Assembly: GCF_030734285.1 (NCBI RefSeq)
Contig: NZ_CP132294.1
Coordinates: 992,001-1,056,000, forward strand
Direction of reading: 5' to 3'
Origin: Natronococcus sp. AD-5
GTDB taxonomy: Archaea; Halobacteriota; Halobacteria; Halobacteriales; Natrialbaceae
Length of the DNA: 64,000 nucleotides
Positions 30,276 through 39,071 of this stretch are shown here, piece after piece. Every line of letters starts with the position of its first letter. Position 1 is the stretch's first letter. Under the pieces are notes generated by a model. The model saw only the letters and a program-made list of their open reading frames with translations, made no database searches and was not told where the DNA came from. A program made the translations under genes and the position numbers.

Positions 30276-30533
30276 ATGGAACGCGGAGACGAACTCCCAC
30301 TGGTGATCGCGGAACGAATCGCGGAACGCGAAGGTGCGACCCCGGTCGATTTACATCCCCCGCTTTACGAGTCGATCGATACGGACGCCCTCGAGTCGCT
30401 TCTCGACTCGAGCGACGCGACGATTTCGGTATCGTTCACGTATCGAGGATACACGGTCCGCGTCGATGGATCGGGATCAGTTCGGATCTCGGAGCCGCGC
30501 GCTGACGGATCGCGGACGGAAGTGAACGCGTAA
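30276..30533 (+). CDS. HalOD1 output-domain protein
   Basis: Stand-alone HalOD1 domain of 85 residues: PLVIAERIAEREGATPVDLHPPLYESIDTDALESLLDS, followed by strands TISVSFTYRGYTVRVDGSGSVRI. The HPPLYESID core is the family hallmark. The ATG at 30276 is chosen because homology starts there; an in-frame ATG at 30249 would add nine residues. It follows the DUF7344 gene by 128 bases on the same strand, so the two could be linked. Function unknown. Confidence 0.82.
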   Translation: MERGDELPLVIAERIAEREGATPVDLHPPLYESIDTDALESLLDSSDATISVSFTYRGYTVRVDGSGSVRISEPRADGSRTEVNA

Positions 30534-31000
30534 TGGTGTACCGCCGATCCGGCGCAGACGGTCGTGATCGCGAGCCACGAGGCGGGGAGCGGTACACGTC
30601 TCTGTTTCGTACCGATACTCGTATCGCCGGTCGACTGTGAAGTCGGTCGGTCCGACCGTAACGAGGTCGCCGTCAGAGGTGTGCCTCGAGGAATTGCGCC
30701 CGGCGGCGTCGCTACTCGCGAGCTGGTGTTGGAACGGAAATATCGCCCGGAACACTAACGTCCAGCGTCATCCCGTGGCGGCACGCCGCGTCGGCTGGCT
30801 AACCCTCGTGCCGGGCGGGGGACGGATACACGGTCCCCGAGTGCGACGGCGAGAGCCGTCGAAGTCGATTCCGGATGGAATCGTCGCTGTATGTTACGTG
30901 CCTGGGTTCGCCGTACTGTCATCGCACCCGAATGGGTTGGCTCGGACGGGGACTAATGGCACGCATTCGAACTAGGGTGGTGAACCGTTTAAGTCTTCGT
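30534..31000. other. 467-base gap with no recognisable gene
   Basis: Short open frames exist on both strands, but none shows haloarchaeal codon bias, a family motif or a promoter at a sensible distance. The gap separates the HalOD1 gene from the convergent 3' end of the cytochrome oxidase subunit II gene. It may hold a decayed gene, but I cannot support one. Confidence 0.4.
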
Positions 31001-31783
31001 TCAGGGGGCGTCCGGTGCCGTCGCCAGTTCTCCTTCGTTTTCCTCGAGCCACTCGTCGTAGGTCTGTCGGTCGACGACGGTAACCTCCGCACTCATCCGC
31101 GAGTGGCCGGCGCCGCAGAACTCGGTACACGTCGCGTCGTACTGGCCGGTCTCGTAAGCGACGGTCCGAAGTCGCGTGTACTCTCCGGGGTACGCGTCTT
31201 GTTTGGCGCCGAAATCGGAAATGAAAAGCGAGTGAATGACGTCCTCGGTGGTCAACCACATCGTGACGTTCTCGTCGACGGGTATCACGATCTCGTCCTG
31301 CGTCGTGACGTTGGCGTTCGGATAGGTGGCCTCCCAGCCCCACTGGTAACCCCGGACGATCAACTCTTCGTCGTCGGTCTCGGGAAGGTCGTCGACCGAC
31401 GCGTACTCCTCGTCGGCGGGGCCTCCGCCGCCGGCGACCTCGGCCGGTTGCGGTGGTGAGACGTACGGGCTGACGAGCACGCTGTACCCGGAGATGCCGA
31501 CGAACAGGAGGATGATCGCGGTCGCTGCGGTCCAGGTGATCTCGAGCGCGGGGTCTTCGGCGGTCGGCTGCGGATCGTCGTTGTCGTGAAACTTGATGGC
31601 CGCGTATATGAGGATCATCAGGACGAACAGCGAGAGCGGGAGCGCGACGTAGAGCAACTGGTAGTTGAGTCCCTCGATGAGGTTGCGGTTCCTCGACTGT
31701 GCTGCAACCGTTCCCGTCAGCGCGAGCAGTCCCGCGATCGTTCCGACGACGAGAGCGGAGAACGTCGATCTGCGGCCGTTCAT
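31001..31783 (-). CDS. coxB: Cytochrome c oxidase subunit II
   Basis: Subunit II of the haem-copper terminal oxidase, 260 residues. It has an N-terminal signal-like segment (LVVGTIAGLLALTGTVAAQ), two membrane helices (LLYVALPLSLFVLMILIYAAIKF and TAATAIILLFVGISGYSVLV), then an extracellular cupredoxin domain. The binuclear CuA site is complete: His in DVIHSLFISDFG, and Cys, Glu, Cys, His and Met in TCTEFCGAGHSRM. It accepts electrons from halocyanin or a similar carrier. It is divergent from the subunit I gene, 215 bases away; both subunits belong to one complex with coxC (36645-37523). Confidence 0.96.
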   Translation of the reverse strand: MNGRRSTFSALVVGTIAGLLALTGTVAAQSRNRNLIEGLNYQLLYVALPLSLFVLMILIYAAIKFHDNDDPQPTAEDPALEITWTAATAIILLFVGISGYSVLVSPYVSPPQPAEVAGGGGPADEEYASVDDLPETDDEELIVRGYQWGWEATYPNANVTTQDEIVIPVDENVTMWLTTEDVIHSLFISDFGAKQDAYPGEYTRLRTVAYETGQYDATCTEFCGAGHSRMSAEVTVVDRQTYDEWLEENEGELATAPDAP

Positions 31784-31998
31784 TGCCGGTGGTTCGACGA
31801 CCGGGATGTTATAATTCCGTTATTGGCGATTGTAAATACAGGCAATGGTGAATTATTGGATCGTATAAGAATACGCCGACGTTCTGCCGATAGTGGGTGC
31901 TCCAGGTTTACCTTTATTGTGGGCGATGGTGAGTAAACGGCTATGTATGCCGGCAAGCGGGACGGCCAGCGTAGCGCTTCTGGACGAGAGGGGCAACG

Positions 31999-34281
31999 AT
32001 GAGCCGGGCGGTAATACAGGTATCGCTGTTCGTCGCTATTCTAAGCGGATGTTTCCTGACGGCTTATTTTGCGCGCCGCCGCCGAACCGACCCGTCGCCG
32101 GACGGGGGTTACGCGGCCATCGGTGAGCGCGGGCTGACCTGGAGCGAAGCGAAAGCGGCCGCGATCCGCTGGACGACGACGACGAACCACAGAGAGATCG
32201 GCTTACTCTACATCGCGTTCGGCACGGTCGCAGCGATCTGGGGCGGGACCGACGCGATGATGATACGGACGCACCTGCTGACGCCCGAAGCGAACATCTG
32301 GACGGAGCAGACCTACAACGAACTGTTCACGATGCACGGGCTGACGATGCTCATCTTCTTCGTCGCCCCCGTCTTCTTCGGTATCGGGAACTACTTTCTG
32401 CCGCTGTTGATCGGCGCCGACGACATGGCGTTTCCGCGGCTGAACGCCGTCGGCTTCTGGATGCTGCCGCCCGCACTCCTGCTCTCCCGTCTCGGGATCC
32501 TCGCGGAAGTGACGGGGAAATCGCTCGCGCTTGTCGTTCCCGAAGGATGGCTCACGATCCTGTACGTACTCCGGGAGCCGGCGCTCGGTTGGACGCTGTA
32601 CACGCCGCTGTCGACGACGATGCCGGATCCGCAGATCAACTTCCTGTTGTTAGGTCTTCACCTGAGTGGCATCGCTACCACGATCGCCGCGATCAACTTC
32701 ATCACGACGATCGTCTACGAGCGCACCTCGGAGATCGGCTGGGCGAACCTCGACATCTTCTCGTGGAACATGCTCGTCACGAGCGCGCTCGTCATCTTCG
32801 CCTTCCCTCTGCTCGGGACCGCGCTCCTGATGCTGCTGTTCGATCGGAATTTCGGAACGACGTTCTTCGCCACCGAAGGGGGCGGCCCGGTCCTCTGGCA
32901 GCACCTGTTCTGGTTCTGGGGCCATCCCGAGGTGTACATCATCTTCCTGCCCGCGGCGGGACTGATGAGCCTCATCCTGCCGAAGTTCGTCGGACGGAAA
33001 CTGTTCGGGTTCAAGTTCATCGTCTACTCGACGATCGCGATCGGCGTCCTCTCGTTCGGCGTCTGGGCCCACCACATGTTCGCCACGGGAATCGACCCCC
33101 GCATCCGCGCGAGTTTCATGGCTACCTCGATCGCGATCGCCGTCCCCAGCGCGATCAAGGTGTTCAACTGGATCACGACGATATGGAACGGAAACGTCAA
33201 ACTCGCCGCACCGACGATCCTCTGCGTCGGCGGCATCGGTATGCACATCTACGGGGGGATCACCGGCGTCTTCCTCGCCGTCATCCCCGTCGACATCATC
33301 TACCACGACACCTACTACGTCGTCGGCCACTTCCACCTGATCGTCATGGGGATCATCCCCCTGATGATGTTCGCGGCGAGTTACTACTGGTATCCGCTGC
33401 TGACCGGCCGGCTCTACGATCGCCGGCTCGCCCTCTTCCAGTCGACGCTGCTCGTGACCGGTTCGGCGCTGACCTTCGTGACGCTGATGGCGCTCGGGTT
33501 TCTCGAGCACCCGCGCCGGTACGCGACCTATCCGGCCGAGTTCCAGAACCTGCACGTCGTCGCGACGGTCGGCGCCTACATCATCGGGTTGAGCGTCATG
33601 CTGTGGTTGTACAACATGCTCTGGTCGTACTTCCACGGCGAACCGGTCGAAACCGCCGATCCGTGGGATCTCAAGTCGACGAACCAGTTCACCCGCGAGT
33701 GGCAGTGGTTCGAGGAGAAACTCGAGCGCGAGCGCGGGATTCCCCCGAGCGAGCCCGAGGAGGTTCGACGCTCGTACGTGCCGGCGCAGGAGGAAGCGCC
33801 GCCCTCGCTCTACGGTCGGATCGTGCCGGTCGCCCGAACCGTCGTGAGCGATGCGGGTGCAGGGGCGATCGGCGGCTTCGTCGGGACGATGTTCATGACC
33901 GGCGTGCTGTTCGTCGCCGTGGCGATCGGCGCGTTCGACCTCGAGGCGTTCGCCGACCTCGCCGCGCTCGTCGGCCTGCCCGCGACCGTCGGCCTCGGAT
34001 ACGCGGTCTTCCTCGTGGGCGGGATGACGGTCTGGCCGCTGCTGTTCCTGGCGCTCGGCGAGTACCTGCCGGGTGAACTCTCGTTCGTCACCGGCCTGTG
34101 GTACTCGACGGTCATCGCGTCCGGGTTCGCGATCGCCTTCCACACCGACCAGCTCGGGCTCGAGCTGGTCGCGTACCTGCTGTTCGTGTTGCTCTCCCAC
34201 TGGACCTACGGGCTCGGGCTCGCCGGGACGATCGAGTACTTCGGTAGCCGCCATCCGTCGCCGCCGGAGGACCAACCATGA
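31999..34281 (+). CDS. coxA: Cytochrome c oxidase subunit I with extra C-terminal membrane domain
   Basis: Catalytic subunit of a haem-copper oxidase, 760 residues; standard CoxA is about 520-600. Residues about 60-560 hold the twelve-helix core: a haem ligand His113 in TMHGLTML, the CuB/Tyr motif WGHPEVY (His309, Tyr313), and the haem ligands His444 and His446 in DTYYVVGHFHLIV. Residues about 615-750 form a further four-helix membrane domain (GAIGGFVGTMFMTGVLFVAV, ATVGLGYAVFLVGGMTVWPLLFLAL) that resembles a separate haloarchaeal family (DUF6789, as I recall). The next gene overlaps its stop by 4 bases, indicating an operon. Confidence 0.95.
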   Translation: MSRAVIQVSLFVAILSGCFLTAYFARRRRTDPSPDGGYAAIGERGLTWSEAKAAAIRWTTTTNHREIGLLYIAFGTVAAIWGGTDAMMIRTHLLTPEANIWTEQTYNELFTMHGLTMLIFFVAPVFFGIGNYFLPLLIGADDMAFPRLNAVGFWMLPPALLLSRLGILAEVTGKSLALVVPEGWLTILYVLREPALGWTLYTPLSTTMPDPQINFLLLGLHLSGIATTIAAINFITTIVYERTSEIGWANLDIFSWNMLVTSALVIFAFPLLGTALLMLLFDRNFGTTFFATEGGGPVLWQHLFWFWGHPEVYIIFLPAAGLMSLILPKFVGRKLFGFKFIVYSTIAIGVLSFGVWAHHMFATGIDPRIRASFMATSIAIAVPSAIKVFNWITTIWNGNVKLAAPTILCVGGIGMHIYGGITGVFLAVIPVDIIYHDTYYVVGHFHLIVMGIIPLMMFAASYYWYPLLTGRLYDRRLALFQSTLLVTGSALTFVTLMALGFLEHPRRYATYPAEFQNLHVVATVGAYIIGLSVMLWLYNMLWSYFHGEPVETADPWDLKSTNQFTREWQWFEEKLERERGIPPSEPEEVRRSYVPAQEEAPPSLYGRIVPVARTVVSDAGAGAIGGFVGTMFMTGVLFVAVAIGAFDLEAFADLAALVGLPATVGLGYAVFLVGGMTVWPLLFLALGEYLPGELSFVTGLWYSTVIASGFAIAFHTDQLGLELVAYLLFVLLSHWTYGLGLAGTIEYFGSRHPSPPEDQP

Positions 34282-34835
34282 GTTCGGACGAGTCGGACGA
34301 CACCGCCGAGGACCCTCCGGTCGAGGGCGAACCGACCGAATCCGGAGAGTCGTTCGCTCTCACGTACGTGGCGCCGTTTCTGGGCGTGCTCCTGATCGCC
34401 GTCGGAATTCCGCTCGCCATTCTCGGCGGCTACGTCGTCGTACAGGATACGCTCAACCTCTGTGGCGATCCGTCGATCGATGTCCGCGCCCTCGGAGACG
34501 AGGAACGGCCGTCGGCGGCCGTCGGCGAGCTCGAGTACGGGGAGCTCTCGCAGGCCGAACAGCGCGCGCTCGAGCAGGCCATCGGCAGTCCGCTCGAGGA
34601 AGCCACCGTCGAGGGCGAGATGGAAAACCGGGACGTCCTGCTCGAAGGCGCCGTCGTCGAGGTCGACGGCGAGCGGTACTACGTTCGCATCGCGTCGCTG
34701 AACTCCTGTCTTCGGGCCGAACCGCTGCTGTTCCCGATCGGCATGGTCGGGATCCTTCTGGGAATCGTCGGCGTGCTGACGCCGCCGATCTACCGGAAGA
34801 TGGCCGGCTTCGAGGAACGAATACAGCAGCGATAA
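34278..34835 (+). CDS. Two-helix membrane protein, translationally coupled to coxA
   Basis: Protein of 185 residues with a 28-residue acidic N terminus, a membrane helix (YVAPFLGVLLIAVGIPLAILGGYVV), an extracellular domain of about 90 residues (including LSQAEQRALEQAIGSP and a conserved GERYYVRIASLNSC) and a second helix near the C terminus (LLFPIGMVGILLGIVGVL). Two cysteines (in NLCGDPS and NSCLRAEP) may form a disulfide. Its ATG overlaps the coxA stop (ATGA), so it is probably an accessory of the oxidase. I know no function for it. Confidence 0.78.
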   Translation: MSSDESDDTAEDPPVEGEPTESGESFALTYVAPFLGVLLIAVGIPLAILGGYVVVQDTLNLCGDPSIDVRALGDEERPSAAVGELEYGELSQAEQRALEQAIGSPLEEATVEGEMENRDVLLEGAVVEVDGERYYVRIASLNSCLRAEPLLFPIGMVGILLGIVGVLTPPIYRKMAGFEERIQQR

Positions 34836-34957
34836 CCCCCTCGAATCGGGCTCGCCGTGACGACGGAGCGAACGCGGACGACGAGAAGTCGGCTCTCCGC
34901 TACGGGACGGGAAGTTCCCGGCTCGAGCGAGCCGGTTCGAGCGTCTCGCCGGCGTTA

Positions 34958-35773
34958 CTATTCTTCGGGTTCGCTGTACGTGCTCGGATCCGGTTTCGGC
35001 GGGATGCCGTCACCGTCGCCCGGCTGCTCGGCGAGGTACGAGAACTTGCCCTTGCCGTCCGGCGAGGGTCCCTGCGTCCACGGCGCGTTCGGATCCGGTT
35101 GCGGATCGCGTCGCGTCGATATGAACGCGTAGTTGACATCCTGGTTCTCTTCCTCCTGGGGAAAGCTCGCGGGTACCGGGACCGGATCGTCGAGCGCGTC
35201 GAGCGCCTCGAGCCACTGGTTCTGGTGCATCGCGTCGCGCGCGATGAGATAGGAGAGCATGTCCTTCATTCCGGGATCGTCGGTGTACTCCCAGAGGCGA
35301 GTCGCGAGGGTGCGACCGGTCGCTTCGGCCATGACGTTGGCGTAGAGGTCGCCCGCGAGGTTGCCCGACGCGGCGACGTAGCCGCCGGTGAAGGGAACGC
35401 CGTTGCTGTCGACTGGCATCGCCGAGAGTCCCGACGAGAGGAACTGTCGGGGGTTCTGGCCGGTCATCGTCGCGGCGGTGGCTGCGGTCTCCTGAACCTC
35501 CTCGTCCATCTGCTTTGGCGAGCCGCGCAGGTTCTTCGTGACGGCCGTCGCGAGCATCTCGATGTGACCGAGTTCCTCGACTGCGGTCTCCATCAGCAGG
35601 TCCCGGTAAGCTTCGTGCTCCTCGGGGAGCGCCCAGGCCTGGAACATGTACTGGAGGGCGACGCGCATCTCCCCTTCCTGTCCGCCGATCGCCTGCTGGA
35701 GGAGTTTCGCGAAGTGCGGGTCCGGGTTTTCGACTGTCACCTCGTACTGAAGCTCTGGTTCGTGAAAGAACAT
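34958..35773 (-). CDS. Manganese catalase
   Basis: Non-haem dimanganese catalase of 271 residues that disproportionates hydrogen peroxide. The four-helix ferritin-like core has its metal ligands in GGQEGEMRVALQYM (Glu35), METAVEELGHIEML (Glu66/67 and His70) and in the second pair MAEATGRTLATRLWEYTDDPGMKDMLSYLIARDAMHQNQW. The last 70 residues are Pro/Asp-rich. It adjoins the terminal oxidase genes, which fits protection against respiratory by-products. It starts at ATG 35773 and is convergent with the coxA operon. Confidence 0.95.
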   Translation of the reverse strand: MFFHEPELQYEVTVENPDPHFAKLLQQAIGGQEGEMRVALQYMFQAWALPEEHEAYRDLLMETAVEELGHIEMLATAVTKNLRGSPKQMDEEVQETAATAATMTGQNPRQFLSSGLSAMPVDSNGVPFTGGYVAASGNLAGDLYANVMAEATGRTLATRLWEYTDDPGMKDMLSYLIARDAMHQNQWLEALDALDDPVPVPASFPQEEENQDVNYAFISTRRDPQPDPNAPWTQGPSPDGKGKFSYLAEQPGDGDGIPPKPDPSTYSEPEE

Positions 35774-35887
35774 CCACGGAAAGCGGCCACAGCTACTGAA
35801 ATAATACTCGTCGTTGCGAGTGTCGCCGTTGGGTCAGCAGGCCGAACGACTATGTCGACGTCGATAGTCAAAACGGGGGCGTAAATC

Positions 35888-36126
35888 ATGCAACGGGACG
35901 ATTCGCGGGCGACCTCGAGTCGAACGTTCGTCAAGTACGGCCTGGTTTCGGCGAGCACCGTGACCGGCACGACGAGCTGCGGTTACGGGCGCGCGCAACG
36001 AGGGAGGTGGGGGTCGGGCCGGATCGGATTTCGGACGCACCGATGGCCGAACGGGGGGTGATGTACCCGTACCAGCTCGTCCGCGAGCGGGCGTTCACGG
36101 TCGTCGAACGGGACCTCGAGTGGTAG
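35888..36126 (+). pseudogene. Frameshifted and shortened Tat-signal protein gene
   Basis: From the ATG at 35888 the reading frame gives MQRDDSRATSSRTFVKYGLV, a haloarchaeal Tat-type leader start (SSRTFVKYG for SRRTFLKYG). It then runs into a low-complexity Arg/Gly stretch and stops at 36059. In a different frame (offset +2) a C-terminal-looking piece, MAERGVMYPYQLVRERAFTV followed by VERDLEW, ends at 36126. Together they look like the two ends of one small secreted protein with the middle deleted and the frame lost, and one Arg of the twin-Arg pair replaced. It lies between the catalase and coxC genes. Confidence 0.5.
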
Positions 36127-36421
36127 CCGCGGCCCTCGAGTCGAGCTATCGAACGCACGTGATTAGCTACGATCACGCCGTCGCTCCGTGCGGTTCGCTT
36201 CACCGCGGCCGACGAGTGCCTTCGGTCCGACCGATCGTTCGCCTTCGACGGCGTGCGGGACTCGCCGTCGGAGACCGACCACGACGACTTCGTTACCGTC
36301 GGGCGTTAACGCCGATGAACCGGCGGGCTCCGACGCGAAGTGATCGCCGTCGCTCTCCGCGAAACGGCGCGATCGGACTGGGGTTTTTCCCCGCTGGCTC
36401 TCGTACGGTGGTTACTTCGAG

Positions 36422-36616
36422 GTGAATTCGGTGACCGAAAACGGCGATAAGCGGCGTGCGGCAGCGAAGTGTGAGCGGTGCGGGACGATCGGGATCATCC
36501 AGATCTGGCCCGACGGAACGCTCAAACCGCTCGGACAGCCGGATCTCTGTGACTGTCCCGACAGGACACTTCGCGTTCTCGAGGACGATCTCGACGCCGA
36601 CGACGAGTTTCGGTGA
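36422..36616 (+). CDS. Small CxxC/CxC zinc-ribbon protein
   Basis: Protein of about 64 residues (GTG at 36422, or GTG at 36431). One cysteine pair, AKCERCGTIGI, and a second, LCDCPD, flank the conserved turn WPDGTLKPLG, suggesting a minimal zinc ribbon. A related layout (CDSC ... SDGTIEPIG ... CQCG) occurs at 57283-57471, so the two are probably paralogues. The tail is acidic. Function unknown. The 295 bases upstream (36127-36421) contain no gene I can support. Confidence 0.65.
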   Translation: MNSVTENGDKRRAAAKCERCGTIGIIQIWPDGTLKPLGQPDLCDCPDRTLRVLEDDLDADDEFR

Positions 36617-36644
36617 GGCCGATTCGACGCGTCTCCCCGTTCGA

Positions 36645-37523
36645 TCACAGCGCGGCGCCGACGTAGAGGACGAGTACGAGGAAGACCCAGACGAAGTCGA
36701 CGAAGTGCCAGTACAGCGAGACGGTCGTGACGGAGGCGTCGTGGTCGGGACCGTAGTCCCTCCGGAGTCCGCGCCACAGGACCACGGCGATGCCGCCGAC
36801 GCCCAGCGTGACGTGCAGGCCGTGCAGTCCGGTCAGCCCGAAGAAGGCGCTACCGAAGATGCCCGTCGTGAGCGCGAACCCCTCGTGGACGACGAACTCG
36901 TAGTACTCGTAGGCCTGGCCGCCGAGGAAGACGATCCCGAGGACGAGCGTCGTCCCGAGCAGCCCGAGAAATCGCCGCCGGTTGCCGTCGTGCAGCGCTT
37001 CGTGTGCGTAGTGGAACGTGACGCTGCTGGTGAGCAGGATCAGCGTGTTGATCAGGACCAGCGAGGTCACAAGCGGCGGCAGCTCCTCTGGTGGCCAGCC
37101 CCCGACCCGGAGGAAGAAATAGTAGACGAACAGCGCGCCGAACGTCGAGACGTCCGTCGTGAGAAAGAGCATCGTCGTCGAGACGTAGGATTCGCGGGAC
37201 TTTCCGTGGCGCTCTCGAGCCGCGCCGAGAAACGCCTGGTCGATCCAGCCGGCGACGCCGGCGAGCAACCCGATCGCTCCGAAGACGGCGATGGCGACGC
37301 CGACGACCGGCGGGACGACGCCAGCCGCGGCGCCGAGCAGCGCGATCGCGATTCCGCTGTAGAGCCCGCCAGCCCCGAGCGCGGCGATCAGCGGCCACTT
37401 GCTCTCGTGTTCGTGCTCGTCGTGATCGCCGTGTGACTCCGGTGGCGGATTGTGCGGTCCGTATCCGGCGTCGGCGTCCGACCCGCCCGTCCGGGACGAA
37501 TCGGAGCCGGACCCAGTGTCCAT
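36645..37523 (-). CDS. coxC: Cytochrome c oxidase subunit III
   Basis: Subunit III of 292 residues with seven membrane helices. The family's features are recognisable: KWPLIAALGAGGLYSGIAIAL, then STTMLFLTTDVSTFGALFVYYFFLR, FHYAHEALHDGNRRR, GQAYEYYEFVVHEG, FGLTGLHGLHVTLGVGGIA and the final HWHFVDFVWVFLF-like YWHFVDFVWVFLVLVLYV. The N-terminal 45 residues are Asp/Ser/His-rich and soluble. It belongs to the same complex as the coxB and coxA products, although the gene is 2.3 kb away on the other side of the catalase gene. Confidence 0.95.
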   Translation of the reverse strand: MDTGSGSDSSRTGGSDADAGYGPHNPPPESHGDHDEHEHESKWPLIAALGAGGLYSGIAIALLGAAAGVVPPVVGVAIAVFGAIGLLAGVAGWIDQAFLGAARERHGKSRESYVSTTMLFLTTDVSTFGALFVYYFFLRVGGWPPEELPPLVTSLVLINTLILLTSSVTFHYAHEALHDGNRRRFLGLLGTTLVLGIVFLGGQAYEYYEFVVHEGFALTTGIFGSAFFGLTGLHGLHVTLGVGGIAVVLWRGLRRDYGPDHDASVTTVSLYWHFVDFVWVFLVLVLYVGAAL

Positions 37524-37562
37524 ACCCCCGCTACCACGTCGACGCCGAAAAAGTACCGGCGC

Positions 37563-38948
37563 TCAGTAGAAGTACTCGTCCTCGGCGAGTTGCACGTATC
37601 GACCGTCGCGGTACGAGAACTTGCGCTTCTTGTAGGCTGCGAGCAGTTTCGTCGCGCCGATGCCGGCGGAGTAGCTCTTCTCCAAGATCGCACCGTTCTT
37701 CTCGGCACCCTGCATCCCGTTGACGATGTCGAACGCACGGTTCCAATCGTCGGGCTCGTACTCCGCGACGATGTCGGCGAAGGCGACGTTGCGAAGGATC
37801 TCGTCGCCGATCGCCCGCTTCCAGACGTCGTTGTAGCTCCCGAGCGAGTCGGTCGCGGCGAGTCGACCGGCGATCTTGCCCGTGCGAACCGCGACGTGGT
37901 ATCCCCCTTCGTGGAACGCCGAAGTCGTCCCCATCGCGCCGCCGGCGACGGCGATGTTCGCGCCGACGGGCGAGTCGATCGGTCGCGTCGAGGAGATCGG
38001 GTACGTCTCGGTTCCCTTCGACTTCCCGCGGTCTTCGACGATCGGGATGTCCGCCTCGATATCGTACTCGTCGCCGTACTCCCGCTCGAGCAGGCGCCTG
38101 ATGTACTCCGATCCCGACGGGATCTGTTCGTCGGTCGGCTCCAGGAGCTTGTAGGAACCCGGGTTCGAGACGTCTTCGAGATCCATCCCGATGGGCATCG
38201 TCAGGCCGACGCGGGCGACCGTCCCGTCGTTGGGGAACACCCACGGGTAGGCGGTCTCGCCGGGCATGTACCCCCACCAGAACTTGAGGCGGTCCGCCTC
38301 GAACAGCTCCTCCGGGAAGTCCCGGTACTCCTGGTAGGCGATGTGGTTCGCCTCGGGCGGCGAGAGGTACTCCGAGACGCTCCGTCCGGGCGCGGTGAAC
38401 TGATCGAGCGCCTCGAGCGTGACCCGGCGCTGGGGGCCGTCCGCGAGGACGACGTACTGGGCCTCGACCCGCTCGCCGTTCGAGAGCGTCAGCGCGTGGG
38501 TCGGCCCCTGCGGACTCGAGGCTCGGAGGTCGGTCTCGAGGCTCTTGACGCCCGTCCCGACCCGGAGGTCGGCGCCCGCGTCGGCCGCCCGCTCGTGGAG
38601 CCAGTCGTCCATGCGGGCGCGGTGGAACGTGTAGCCGAACTTCGGATACTCGGCCTCCATCCCGGTGGTCTCCAGTTCGACCCGACTCGAGGGACCGACG
38701 AAGTCGGTTCCCTCGAGTTCCTGTAGGATGACGTCGTCGGGAATCTCCCGGTAGTCGAAGTCCATGATGTCGATCCAGTAGTCGAGCATGCCGGCGGCGT
38801 CGGTCGAGTCGGGACCGGGCCCCTCCCGGTCCTCCCGCGGCACACCTTGTTCGAACAGGACCGTCTCGGCGCCGTGGGCGGCGGCCCGCTCCGCGGCGCA
38901 GGCACCCGCGGGCCCGCCGCCGACGATCGCGACGTCAACGCGTTCCAT
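37563..38948 (-). CDS. Geranylgeranyl reductase family flavoprotein
   Basis: FAD-dependent oxidoreductase of 461 residues in the geranylgeranyl reductase family, which saturates isoprenoid chains. In archaea these enzymes reduce the double bonds of digeranylgeranylglyceryl lipids or of menaquinone side chains. The N terminus has the dinucleotide-binding motif VDVAIVGGGPAGACAAERAA. The substrate-binding PxxYxWxFP region appears as GETAYPWVFPNDG and the second FAD contact as GANIAVAGGAMGTTSAFHEGG. The gene lies 39 bases past coxC on the same strand (upstream in transcription). Which isoprenoid is reduced is not decidable. Confidence 0.88.
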   Translation of the reverse strand: MERVDVAIVGGGPAGACAAERAAAHGAETVLFEQGVPREDREGPGPDSTDAAGMLDYWIDIMDFDYREIPDDVILQELEGTDFVGPSSRVELETTGMEAEYPKFGYTFHRARMDDWLHERAADAGADLRVGTGVKSLETDLRASSPQGPTHALTLSNGERVEAQYVVLADGPQRRVTLEALDQFTAPGRSVSEYLSPPEANHIAYQEYRDFPEELFEADRLKFWWGYMPGETAYPWVFPNDGTVARVGLTMPIGMDLEDVSNPGSYKLLEPTDEQIPSGSEYIRRLLEREYGDEYDIEADIPIVEDRGKSKGTETYPISSTRPIDSPVGANIAVAGGAMGTTSAFHEGGYHVAVRTGKIAGRLAATDSLGSYNDVWKRAIGDEILRNVAFADIVAEYEPDDWNRAFDIVNGMQGAEKNGAILEKSYSAGIGATKLLAAYKKRKFSYRDGRYVQLAEDEYFY

Positions 38949-39071
38949 ACTCCGTTGGGACTCAGCGGGTCATATTAAACTGCCTGAAACTCGTATCGAA
39001 AAACCATCGTGTCGCCAGCAACGACGCCCGTGAACTGAACGTTTTTCACCGCGCCGGTCGACGCAACTGCC

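Noticed and set aside
30564-30975. Small plus-strand frames in the gap before coxB
   Set aside because: Poor codon bias, no start context and no recognisable motif.
32547-34275. Long open frames on both strands overlapping coxA
   Set aside because: They are shadows of coxA, with Arg/His-rich low-quality protein, while coxA shows full haem and copper motifs.
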